From Bacteroidota bacterium (lineage in GTDB: Bacteria; Bacteroidota; Bacteroidia; Bacteroidales; JAAUTT01): 42,370 bases of DNA. The notes under the pieces are model-generated. The model saw only the letters and a program-made list of their open reading frames with translations, was not told where the DNA came from and made no database searches. The DNA lies in the NCBI GenBank assembly GCA_020048915.1, contig JAIFLU010000208.1, forward strand, positions 1,139 to 43,508, given 5' to 3'. Of this stretch, positions 27,632 to 36,105 are shown in pieces. A program made the position numbers and the translations under genes. The stretch's first letter is position 1. Every line of letters begins with the position of its first letter.

Positions 27632-29389
27632 TTAATAACCAGGGTTTTCCACTAATTTGGGATTATTATTTATACGTGGTGTTGTAATTGGCAGATAATA
27701 ATATTTTGGGGGAAATGACCTTGTATATCCATCAGCGCTTCCAACTTCAAAGTAGAAAGTTTTATCGTTCCAATCGTATATCGGATAAACACGGCCGAAA
27801 TCTTTGCTGAATTCGTTTTCAGCAATTCTCCAGCGACGGGCATCGTAATAACGTTGATTTTCAAATGCAAGCTCAACTTTTCTTTCCTGTCTTATTTTAT
27901 CCATGTCGATTGAAGATAAATTTGCAATTCCGGCTCGTTGACGAATCTGGTTTACATATTGCATTGCTTCATCGGTTTTACCCAATTCGAAAGCTGCTTC
28001 TGCCATGTTTAACAGAACTTCTCCATATCTGAATTCAATCCATGGGTGGGTAGCTTCTCCCCCGCCAGGTAGTTTCATGGACTCATCCAGAAGTTTTCTG
28101 ACGAGAAATCCTGTTCTGTTTGCCCCGTCATCATCTCTTCCTTTTTGCAGCATCCCATTATACGACATAGGGTTATTTTCCCTAACAACATTGCCTTCAG
28201 TTGTTTTAATACCATACCAGGTTTGGATGGAATCGCCCTGCCATGGCGCCCCGGGATAAAAGATAGATGCATGGAAACGTGGATCCTTGTTCTTTAAAAG
28301 TTTGCTGGGATAACCTTTAACATTGGCCCAATCAATTGCACCCGACGAACCGTCAACCATTTCATATGCATTCACAAGTTCAGTGGTAACGTTAATACCA
28401 CTTCCCCAGAAACCTGAAAACCTTCCTGGGGCAAAAAAGCCATCGTAGTCATGGCCATTCTTACCATTAATATAATATTTTGCAAGGATAATTTCAGGAT
28501 TTTCACGCTCAATAAACAACATCGAATAATTTTTTACCTTATCGGGATATTTATTGAATAAAGATACTTTTCCTGAACTTATAATTTCCAGCGATGCATC
28601 ATACGAAGCCTGGTAATATTTATTAGCATCGCCGGCAGGAATACCAACCACACCATTTAATTGCACTGTACCAAATTGTGCTATACTAGCAGCGTACAGC
28701 ATTGATCGCGATTTAAGTGCCATGGCAGCGAATCTGGTAATTCTTCCAAGATCTTTCGAGGCATATGCTTCCGGTAAAACTCCTTTTATTGCATCACATT
28801 CCGATGCAATAAAGTCGTAAACTTCCTTTTCGGTATTTCTTGGAACAAAATTAGCTTCTCCTGCATCAATTTTTTGAGGAACAGTAATTAAAGGAACCCC
28901 GCCATATTTTTTCACCATGGTAAAATACATAAAGGCTCTTAAAAATCTAACTTCAGCGCTACGCTGGGTTTTCACATCTTCGGTAACATTGCCTGTTGGC
29001 AAAAGTTCTAAAAATTCGTTGCACGAACGGATATAGGTATAGTCCCAACTTGCAAGCACAGGAACGGCGCCGCCGCCATCCAGCAATCCTTTGTTCCAAT
29101 CGGTAACTTCACCAACCCAGTTCCATCCGCTGGTTGCTTCATCGCTCAGGTATGTTTCTTCAGCAGGGGAAATAGGGGGCCAGGTGTCCCATGTAAAGTT
29201 TTTAAACATCCCGTTTAAAGGAGCCCTTGAGTAAAGATTAATAACATAGGCATCAATCAGGTTAGGATCGTTCCATACCTGGCCGTCGGAAATGATATCC
29301 AGGGGTTTTTTGTCCAGTAATTCCTTCTCACACGATATGGTTATGAGAGCAATAACAGCGGGGATTATGTATAATAATATCTTTTTCAT
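27632..29389 (-). CDS. susD: SusD-family outer-membrane glycan-binding lipoprotein
   Basis: A 585-residue RagB/SusD protein. The lipoprotein signal has Cys20 in LITISCEKELLDKKP, the usual SusD opening. The N-terminal TPR-like part holds RSAEVRFLRAFMYFTMVKKYGGVPLI (seen as AEVRFLRAFMYF and KKYGGVPLI), and the C-terminal part has EFRYGEVLLNMAEAAFELG, RQERKVELAFENQRYYDARRW in pieces and YYLPIT near the end. It caps the SusC channel on the cell surface and binds the oligosaccharides to be imported. It starts 18 bp after susC, the normal pairing, and is followed by an intrinsic terminator. Ligand cannot be told from sequence. Confidence 0.97.
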   Translation of the reverse strand: MKKILLYIIPAVIALITISCEKELLDKKPLDIISDGQVWNDPNLIDAYVINLYSRAPLNGMFKNFTWDTWPPISPAEETYLSDEATSGWNWVGEVTDWNKGLLDGGGAVPVLASWDYTYIRSCNEFLELLPTGNVTEDVKTQRSAEVRFLRAFMYFTMVKKYGGVPLITVPQKIDAGEANFVPRNTEKEVYDFIASECDAIKGVLPEAYASKDLGRITRFAAMALKSRSMLYAASIAQFGTVQLNGVVGIPAGDANKYYQASYDASLEIISSGKVSLFNKYPDKVKNYSMLFIERENPEIILAKYYINGKNGHDYDGFFAPGRFSGFWGSGINVTTELVNAYEMVDGSSGAIDWANVKGYPSKLLKNKDPRFHASIFYPGAPWQGDSIQTWYGIKTTEGNVVRENNPMSYNGMLQKGRDDDGANRTGFLVRKLLDESMKLPGGGEATHPWIEFRYGEVLLNMAEAAFELGKTDEAMQYVNQIRQRAGIANLSSIDMDKIRQERKVELAFENQRYYDARRWRIAENEFSKDFGRVYPIYDWNDKTFYFEVGSADGYTRSFPPKYYYLPITTPRINNNPKLVENPGY

Positions 29390-29407
29390 ATTTACTGTTG
29401 TTAATTG

Positions 29408-32400
29408 TTAAAAGGTAATGCTTATTCCACCACTCACCGATTTTTGCTGAGGATAGTACCAGGCAGTTCCAACAGCTTCGGGGTCAAATGGGGAAACATC
29501 ATCAAAGGTTATTAAATTGTAGCCCGACACAAACACCCTTACATTCTCAAGTTTTGCCTTAGACAACCATTGTTTTGGAAGCGTATAGCCCAGCTGGATA
29601 TTCTTTAAACGGATGTATGTTGCATCCTGCAGCCAGAAAGTAGAGGTGTGAATGTTATTGGCCACACTTCCGTAAGTCAGACGCGGATATTTTGCATCCA
29701 GGTTTTCGGGTGTCCAATGATCTGCAAAGGAAGCAAGGATGTTTTCGCCGTTATAGAAGGAAACCTGAGCTTCTTTGTCGAAATAGGTATTGAAATTTGT
29801 GGCACCCTGCCAAAGCATGTTTAAATCGAAACCTTTGAAATTAGCTGACAAGTTAAGCCCAAACATTATTTCAGGAGTAAATCCTCTACCTATCACATGC
29901 TTGTCCTTATCATCCAGTACACCATCTTTGTTATAATCGAGATATTTGATATCTCCAGGTTTTAGGGTACTGTTTTTAACTTTGTTAAGATCCTGGTTTA
30001 CTGGCCAATTGTTAATTTCATCCTGTGAGTTGAAATATCCAAGTGCTTTATATCCAAAGAAACGGTTCATCCACTGACCGGAGTACTGTAACCTTGCGCG
30101 GCTTTCCTCATCAATAAACACGGGCTCTTCATAGTGAATCCATTTTCCTCTGGTCCAGGAGGTATTTCCTTCAATGGTATAATTGAAACCGCCAATGGAA
30201 TTTTTGTGACCCAACCTGACTTCAAATCCACGGTTGTCGAAACTGTTGATGTTTTCGTCAGGTAACTTTGCACCGAAGGTAGAGGGCAGGGAAGCAATCT
30301 TTGTAGCCATTACGCCACTAACTTTCCTTTTGAAGTAATCGAATTCAAAATAGATTTTACCTTTAAAGAAAGATGCATCTAAGCCTACATTGTTTGTGGT
30401 TGTGTTTTCCCAGGTAATATTCCTGTTTGCCAAACCCTTTGACGATATACCCTTATAAATTGCAGGATTGCTTCCAAAAGCATAATCGCTGCTATATTGG
30501 TATCCGGTTAAAAATCCATATTGCGAAGTATTATCGTTACCTGCTTCTCCATAAGAATAGCGAAGCTTTAAATTATCGATAAAACTTAACGATTTCATAA
30601 ACTCTTCTTCTGATATTCTCCAGCCTGCAAGGAACCCGGGGAATAAACCCCAGCGCTTTTCGGGCAGGAAGCGTGCAGAAGCATCGTAACGGAAAGTACC
30701 TTCCAATAAGTATTTCTGGTTAAAAGCATAATTTAACCTTCCGATATAAGAAATTCGGCCGTCTTCATAAGCATTTCCATCATTGCTCATCACTTCCTGA
30801 GAACCGGCGTAAAGCTGGTCAATGGCAGTACTTAAAAAGCCTTCGCGGTAAGCATACAGGTAATCTCTGTCCATACTGATGTACTCTGCCAGGAGGAGAG
30901 ATTTAATTTCGTGTTTTCCAAAAGATTTATCGTAATTCAGCGAAACCTGGCTAGTAATATTGTTACCCCTTCTGAGAGTTTGAGAAAGCGTATTTTTTGA
31001 AGCCGGGCTAACCAATGTATATTGTTTATTTTCATGGTTATAGTTATAGGAATTATAACCTGTTGACCATCCTTTGGTGGTTGCATCGTTTGTCAGATAG
31101 CTAAAACGGGCACCAGCTGTTAATCCGTTAAGGAAAGGAAAGTTGTACCTGGCACTTAAAGTTCCGTTAATTACTTTGTTGTAATTACGGTTTCGGCCAC
31201 TGAAGAATGGATCTGATTTTGCAACCGGGTTAGATCCTGCACTGGCTTTGGTCCTGTCGGGTAAAAATGCCGGGTCAGTGGGCTTTGCGGAAAAAAAACC
31301 TTCCATCACCGACTGAAGGCGACCACCGTTTGCTTGCTGGTCTTCAATACGGCCTGCAAGGTCTAAAGAAATGTTAAAATTTTTTGTTACCTGGGCGTCA
31401 ACATTCGACCTAATATTGTAGCGGCGGAACTTAAACGCATCGCTTTTGGCCATACCGTCCTGATCCATATATCCCAACGAAAGGAAATATTTCATTTTTT
31501 CAGTTCCTCCTGAAGAGTTGATATTATACTGGGCTATAGGGCTCCACTTCCTGAAAGTTTCTTTATACCAGTCGGTATTTGGATAATTCGGATCAGTTCC
31601 CAATTTATATTTTTCAATGGCCTCGTTCGAAAATGGCTGATTGGCAACATCACCCGGGTTTGCGCCAAGATATGCCTCATTTCTCAACTGTGCATATAAC
31701 ACTGCATCAGCAAGTTCAGGAAATCTGGTAGGTGACTGAAAGCCATAGTTGGACGAGAAAGTAATTTTTGCTTTCTCTGCTTTTCCTCTTTTTGTTGTTA
31801 CCAGAATTACACCGTTACCGGCGCGGGCCCCGTAAATAGATGCTGAAGCATCTTTTAATATTGAGAAAGATTCGATTTCATTTGGATCTATCTGGTCAAA
31901 CGACTGTTCAACACCATCAACAATAACCAGGGCATTACCAAAACCACGGATACTGATTTCGGATTTATCGCTACCGGGCTGTCCTCCTCTTTGAACTGCA
32001 ACCAGACCTGGGAGCTTGCCAGCCAGCATGTTTGCTGTGTTTGCTACCGGAATATTTGTCATCTGTTTACTTTCGATGCTGGAAACCGATCCGGTCATGG
32101 TAACTTTTTTTTGTGTCCCATAACCAACAACTACTACTTCTTCCAGGTTTTTAATATCCGGTACCAGCTTTATTTCCAAAGTGCTTCTTCCGGCAATTTC
32201 AATTTTTTCATTTACGTAGCCAATTGAAGTTATTAATAATACAGCACTTGAAGAAGGTACCTCCAAGGAAAATTTTCCTTCAGAATCTGTTACAGTTCCA
32301 ATTGTTGTACCTTCTATGACTAAATTTACACCTGGTAATGGTTCGTTATTAATTGCATCCGTTACAATTCCGGTAACTTTTTGTTGCTGAAACCCTTCTT

Positions 32401-32761
32401 TTACCGGTGTAATAACTATTATTTTGTCCACAAGCTTAAACGATGTGTTCGAATCGTCGAGCAAACTGTTCAGAACTTCTGAAACGCTTATTTCGGTTGC
32501 CTTAAGGTCGTACCTCTTATCCATATCCAGCATATCCATTTTGTAGAAAATGCGAAATTCACTTTGTCTCTCTATTTCATTGAAAATTTCAATGATAGAG
32601 GTATTTTTAACATTAATGTTGATTTTCGTATTCTGTGAATAAACTGAAGCTGAAATCTGAAGGCTGGTTAAAACTAGTAGTAGAGTAGTAATTTTCATAA
32701 CCAACACGTATTTGTATAAAGATTTTTGATCTAAATAAAATGATAGTTTCTTTTTTATCAT
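29408..32761 (-). CDS. susC: SusC-family TonB-dependent transporter with STN signalling domain
   Basis: A 1117-residue outer-membrane transporter. An N-terminal extension and signal peptide run to about residue 43 (SASVYSQ). Residues about 48-110 are an STN domain (FNEIERQSEFRIFYK), which contacts the FecR-type anti-sigma factor. About 128-205 is the carboxypeptidase-regulatory-like domain (GTVTDSEGKFSLEV), followed by the TonB-box-like EVVVVGYGTQKK, the plug (SIRGFGNALVIVDGV, IYGARAGNGVILVTTKRG in pieces) and a 22-strand barrel ending GGISITF. With SusD it imports oligosaccharides using TonB energy. The STN domain together with the adjacent fecR/sigma pair shows trans-envelope autoregulation. 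The start codon ATG 32759-32761 overlaps a plus-strand promoter-like box. Confidence 0.97.
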   Translation of the reverse strand: MIKKKLSFYLDQKSLYKYVLVMKITTLLLVLTSLQISASVYSQNTKININVKNTSIIEIFNEIERQSEFRIFYKMDMLDMDKRYDLKATEISVSEVLNSLLDDSNTSFKLVDKIIVITPVKEGFQQQKVTGIVTDAINNEPLPGVNLVIEGTTIGTVTDSEGKFSLEVPSSSAVLLITSIGYVNEKIEIAGRSTLEIKLVPDIKNLEEVVVVGYGTQKKVTMTGSVSSIESKQMTNIPVANTANMLAGKLPGLVAVQRGGQPGSDKSEISIRGFGNALVIVDGVEQSFDQIDPNEIESFSILKDASASIYGARAGNGVILVTTKRGKAEKAKITFSSNYGFQSPTRFPELADAVLYAQLRNEAYLGANPGDVANQPFSNEAIEKYKLGTDPNYPNTDWYKETFRKWSPIAQYNINSSGGTEKMKYFLSLGYMDQDGMAKSDAFKFRRYNIRSNVDAQVTKNFNISLDLAGRIEDQQANGGRLQSVMEGFFSAKPTDPAFLPDRTKASAGSNPVAKSDPFFSGRNRNYNKVINGTLSARYNFPFLNGLTAGARFSYLTNDATTKGWSTGYNSYNYNHENKQYTLVSPASKNTLSQTLRRGNNITSQVSLNYDKSFGKHEIKSLLLAEYISMDRDYLYAYREGFLSTAIDQLYAGSQEVMSNDGNAYEDGRISYIGRLNYAFNQKYLLEGTFRYDASARFLPEKRWGLFPGFLAGWRISEEEFMKSLSFIDNLKLRYSYGEAGNDNTSQYGFLTGYQYSSDYAFGSNPAIYKGISSKGLANRNITWENTTTNNVGLDASFFKGKIYFEFDYFKRKVSGVMATKIASLPSTFGAKLPDENINSFDNRGFEVRLGHKNSIGGFNYTIEGNTSWTRGKWIHYEEPVFIDEESRARLQYSGQWMNRFFGYKALGYFNSQDEINNWPVNQDLNKVKNSTLKPGDIKYLDYNKDGVLDDKDKHVIGRGFTPEIMFGLNLSANFKGFDLNMLWQGATNFNTYFDKEAQVSFYNGENILASFADHWTPENLDAKYPRLTYGSVANNIHTSTFWLQDATYIRLKNIQLGYTLPKQWLSKAKLENVRVFVSGYNLITFDDVSPFDPEAVGTAWYYPQQKSVSGGISITF

Positions 32762-32768
32762 AACTTTG
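32761..32768 (+). promoter_or_regulatory. candidate plus-strand promoter -7 box on the susC start codon
   Basis: TAACTTTG matches the Bacteroidetes -7 consensus TAnnTTTG exactly and points away from susC. Transcription would begin near 32774. No good -33 TTTG is seen at the expected distance (17-21 bp upstream), so support is the -7 box plus the well-placed terminator downstream. Confidence 0.4.
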
Positions 32769-32773
32769 AGTGT

Positions 32774-32876
32774 TTAAAGTAAATAATTAGCTGAGGATGT
32801 CTTGGTAGGACCAATTCAGCAGTTAGTAATTTTAATTGCCGGGAAATGTTGGTAGCATTTTCCGGTTTTTTTTGTA
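32774..32876 (+). ncRNA. candidate cis-antisense small RNA over the susC leader
   Basis: Plus-strand RNA of about 100 nt inferred from a perfect TAnnTTTG box at 32761-32768 and a strong terminator at 32839-32873. It would contain a first hairpin at 32790-32820 (GCTGA and TCAGC closing, TTGGT-AGG-ACCAA inside) and the terminator hairpin, whose loop repeats TTGGTAG. It would be fully complementary to the 5' leader of the susC mRNA. Similar antisense RNAs upstream of susC genes in ECF/anti-sigma PULs are described for Bacteroides (DonS type), which repress the PUL. Start site is inferred, and expression is unproven. Confidence 0.5.
32839..32873 (+). terminator. intrinsic terminator facing against the sus operon
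   Basis: CCGGGAAATG and CATTTTCCGG form a 10-bp stem with one G-U pair and a 7-base loop, followed by eight T (32866-32873) on the plus strand only. On the minus strand the stem is preceded by A8 and followed by CAATTAAAA, so it cannot terminate fecR transcription. No plus-strand protein gene ends here. Confidence 0.85.
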
Positions 32877-32914
32877 ATTAGTTTTTCTTCATAGGCAATT
32901 TTGGTTTAGTCGTT

Positions 32915-33991
32915 TTACTTCGTTTTTATATAAATTTCATGATCTTTTTCATAATAGGTCAAATCGGTTGTAAGACTTAATACTTCAAGGACCTGGTAAA
33001 TTGTTTCGTTATAAATAAATTTCCCCGAATAACGGTTCACTTTTAAATTCTCGCTTTCGATGTTAACTTTTTTACCATACCAGCGGGTTAATTTCTGTGC
33101 CATCTCATCCATGGTCTCATCCAGAAAAACCAGCTTCTGATCCTTCCACATGGTAACCGTTTCGATTTTCGAAACCTGCAATTTAACGGGTTCATTGGTT
33201 TTGTAAGGTTTTGCTGCAACAGTAGGTTCAGTTGCATGAAACTGGTTTACTGATATCTGACCATTTGAGCTGTTATAAATTGCCTGCTCGTTGGGCTGAA
33301 GGGTGGCAACTTCGGCACTTTTTTTATCATTTCTCTCGAGAATTTTAACAGATCCTGAAATCAGGGTGGTTTCAATTCTGTTGTCGCCCGAATATGCTTT
33401 CAGGTTGAATACTGTACCCAAAACTTTTACAGTTAGTTTTCCGGAGTGCACCAGAAAGGGCTTTTCTTTGTTGTGGGCTACATCAAAATAAGCTTCACCT
33501 TCCAGAAAGACCTCACGCGCAGTGCCATTGAAATTTAATGGATATCTCAGTTTCGACCCTGAGTTCAACGATATTTTTGTCCCATCCGCTAAAATTACCT
33601 GACCTTTTTGACCCAATGGAATAATAGTTTCCGTGAACGAATTGCTGAGATCCTGAACATTATTTACCCTGTTGAACAGTAATGCACCTGTAAGAATAGC
33701 GATTATAAGAATAGCTGCTATATTACCGTATTTCATCCATGCTATTCTTCGCAGATTTGAAGAGGAGTAGGTATATTCGACTCTACTCTTAAATCTCAAA
33801 AGAGCTGCTTCAGTTTCTTTATCCTCCGTATTCAGAGTGCCTGTTTTTAACCATATGTCTTTTAATCCAATAAACAATTTCATATTTTGTTTATCGGCTT
33901 TTAACCAATCGAGCAGTATTTCTGCTTCTTCGCGCGAGGCTGACCCATCGAGGTAGCGTGCAATAATGTCGTAAAAATTTTCCTGATTCAT
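32915..33991 (-). CDS. FecR-family anti-sigma factor
   Basis: A 358-residue inner-membrane anti-sigma factor when started at ATG 33991 (MNQENFYDIIARYL). The upstream TTG at 34018 gives nine more residues with no better start signal. Residues 1-85 are the cytoplasmic sigma-binding part, about 89-106 the single membrane helix (YGNIAAILIIAILTGALLF), about 122-215 the periplasmic FecR domain (LADGTKISLNSGSKLRYP) and about 285-355 a DUF4974 domain (DETMDEMAQKLTRWYGKKV), which meets the STN domain of SusC. It holds the sigma factor inactive until SusC reports bound glycan. It is encoded 115 bp after the sigma gene and 153 bp before susC. Confidence 0.93.
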   Translation of the reverse strand: MNQENFYDIIARYLDGSASREEAEILLDWLKADKQNMKLFIGLKDIWLKTGTLNTEDKETEAALLRFKSRVEYTYSSSNLRRIAWMKYGNIAAILIIAILTGALLFNRVNNVQDLSNSFTETIIPLGQKGQVILADGTKISLNSGSKLRYPLNFNGTAREVFLEGEAYFDVAHNKEKPFLVHSGKLTVKVLGTVFNLKAYSGDNRIETTLISGSVKILERNDKKSAEVATLQPNEQAIYNSSNGQISVNQFHATEPTVAAKPYKTNEPVKLQVSKIETVTMWKDQKLVFLDETMDEMAQKLTRWYGKKVNIESENLKVNRYSGKFIYNETIYQVLEVLSLTTDLTYYEKDHEIYIKTK

Positions 33992-34106
33992 TTTTAAACC
34001 TTGTATTAACCCAGACAACTCAAGTATTATTTACCCCACCTTCAGTTTCTGATTTTTTTTCAGAAGATTGAAAACAGGCATGTAAACCTTTGATTTTCCG
34101 GTAAAT

Positions 34107-34679
34107 TTATATTTTGAAAAATATGAAAGTAAGTATCAGTATAAGGTAATCCTTCAGCTTTTCACGCAGAATCATCAGGGCTTTGGTAATCTGCTTTTCG
34201 ACAGCTTTAACGGAAACACCCAGTTTATCGGCAATTTCCTGGTTCTTTAAGCCTTTTTCTCGGCTCAGAAAAAATACATTTTTACATTGCTCCGGAAAAT
34301 CGTTAATCGCTTCATTTATTCTTTGCTCCAGTTCAAGAGCCAGAATACTTTCGCTAACATCGCTTACTTGTTGCTGATAATAAGACTCAATTTCGGAATA
34401 GGCAGTTTTTTGCTGGTTTTGATAAAAGTCTTCAACTTTCTTGTGCTTCGAATAGTTGGTTGCCCTGTTAAAAACCGATGTAAAAAGGTACGAACGGATA
34501 GAGTTTATCTTATGAAGCTGATTTCGTTTTTCCCAAAGCTGAAAGAAAACGTCCTGCACAATATCTTCTGCTGCAAACAGGTCGCCAACATACCTGAAAG
34601 CATAAGCCCTGAGACTTTTGTAAAAGTCCCGGAAGATATTATCGAATTCGATATCGCTAAAAGCAGACTCGTTGTTCAA
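34107..34679 (-). CDS. ECF sigma-70 factor of the PUL
   Basis: A 190-residue ECF sigma factor. Region 2 is AFRYVGDLFAAEDIVQDVFFQLWEKR near residues 27-52 (seen in pieces AEDIVQDVF and QLWEKR). Region 4 is LSREKGLKNQEIADKLGVSVKAVEKQITKAL near 138-168, a helix-turn-helix. No ATG is in frame before the conserved part; the only start near the N-terminus is TTG 34677-34679, with an in-frame stop about 24 bp further up, so a TTG start is the best choice. It should direct RNA polymerase to the susC promoter, and is bound by the FecR protein encoded 115 bp downstream. A Bacteroidetes-type promoter lies just upstream. Confidence 0.92.
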   Translation of the reverse strand: MNNESAFSDIEFDNIFRDFYKSLRAYAFRYVGDLFAAEDIVQDVFFQLWEKRNQLHKINSIRSYLFTSVFNRATNYSKHKKVEDFYQNQQKTAYSEIESYYQQQVSDVSESILALELEQRINEAINDFPEQCKNVFFLSREKGLKNQEIADKLGVSVKAVEKQITKALMILREKLKDYLILILTFIFFKI

Positions 34680-34704
34680 TGAAAGTAAAGTATTGATTAT
34701 TTAA

Positions 34705-34733
34705 CAAATCTAATGTAAACTAAAGAAAACAAA
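34705..34733 (-). promoter_or_regulatory. promoter of the ECF sigma gene
   Basis: On the minus strand TTTG (34730-34733) and TAGATTTG (34705-34712) match the Bacteroidetes -33 and -7 elements TTTG and TAnnTTTG with a 17-bp spacer. The -7 box ends 25 bp before the TTG start, so the leader is short. This is a housekeeping-type promoter giving basal sigma expression. Confidence 0.65.
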
Positions 34734-34746
34734 AAGGAATTTTAAA

Positions 34747-36081
34747 ATGCCAAGCAACTTTCGTCGTAAAATCAAAATTATTGTTCCCAATATTGGGATA
34801 TATCTGGTGATCAATGCTATGAATAAAATGCTCGAACCCGAAAAAAATATCACACTCGCATACAATCAACGACTCGACCGAAAAAAAGGCGTAACAAAAA
34901 AGAAAGGTATAATTACAACGATTGCCATGGAAAGCGGCGAGATTTATTCAGGCAAAGCATTTATTGACGCCACTTATGAAGGAGATTTGATGGCTGCTGC
35001 AGGAGTAAGTTACACTATTGGAAGGGAACCGAACAAAAAATATGGCGAAACCATTAATGGTATTCAATCAGGAGACAGTATTTACACCCTTTCAGGGATA
35101 AGATCCGTAGGTGCTGCCAACCATAATTTCCACCGGGGAGTTGATCCGTACATTATTAAAGGCAACCCGGCAAGTGGGTTGCTTCCCTTTATCAATCCAG
35201 AACCTTTAAAAATGAATGGCAGTGGCGATAAAAGCATTCAGGCGTATGGTTTCCGCATGTGCCTGACCAATCACCTTGATAACCGCATCCCGTTTGAAAA
35301 GCCGGCCTCATATAATGAGCAGGAATATGAACTGCTGTTGCGAAACTATGAAGCCGGGGAAACAAGAACTCCCTGGATAAATTCAGATATGCCAAACCGG
35401 AAAACAGACACCAACAACAAGCTTGGTTTTTCCACCGATTTTATTGGGCAGAATTACAACTATCCGGAAGCGGGATATGTGGAGCGGGAGCAAATTGTTG
35501 AACGGCATCGCAATTATCAAAAGGGTTTAATGTGGACTTTGGCTTATCATCCCCGAATGCCCGAAAATATCAGGAATGAAGTTTCTAAATGGGGAACATG
35601 CAAAGATGAATTTATAGAGGGAAACGGCTGGCAGGAACAGCTTTATATAAGGGAAGCCCGAAGAATGATCAGCGGTTATGTGATGACCCAGCATGATTGT
35701 GAAAGGTTGAAAGTGGCAGAAGATGCTGTGGGTTTGGCGGCCTACGGGATGGATTCGCATCATCTCCAGCGGTATGTAACCAGTGAAGGTTTTGTTAAAA
35801 ACGAAGGGAATGTGCAGGCGTCAGTAAAAGGTCCCTATCCAATCAGTTACCGTTCCATCATTCCGAAGCAGAAAGAGTGCAAAAACCTTTTGGTGCCTGT
35901 TTGCCTAAGTTCAAGCCACATTGGTTTTGGCTCTATCAGAATGGAACCGGTTTTTATGGTTCTGGGACAGTCGGCAGCAATTGCTGCATCATTGGCAATA
36001 GACAAAGATGTATCTGTTCAGAAAGTTGATTATGCAGAATTGCAAAAACTTTTATTGGGAAACAAACAGCGACTGAAATAG
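34747..36081 (+). pseudogene. N-terminally truncated FAD-dependent oxidoreductase
   Basis: A 444-residue frame that matches only the middle and end of FAD_oxidored proteins (PF12831 type): [19 protein letters not shown] near residue 70, [25 protein letters not shown] and [30 protein letters not shown] near the end (in pieces). The N-terminal Rossmann segment with GxGxxG, normally about 120 residues, is missing, and the frame is closed by TAA at 34711-34713, so it was not simply overlooked. An AGGA sequence sits 9 bases before the ATG. Without FAD-binding motif it should not be active. It lies 67 bp from the sigma gene, divergently, where a recombination joint may have cut it. The same family is intact in the tandem protein at 14736-18077. 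Confidence 0.7.
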
Positions 36082-36105
36082 GGTTAGAAAATTAAATCAT
36101 TAACA

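Noticed and set aside
34035..34075. TTCTGA/TCAGAA hairpin between the fecR and sigma genes
   Set aside because: Six-base stem around a homopolymer loop, no T-run after it in the minus direction.
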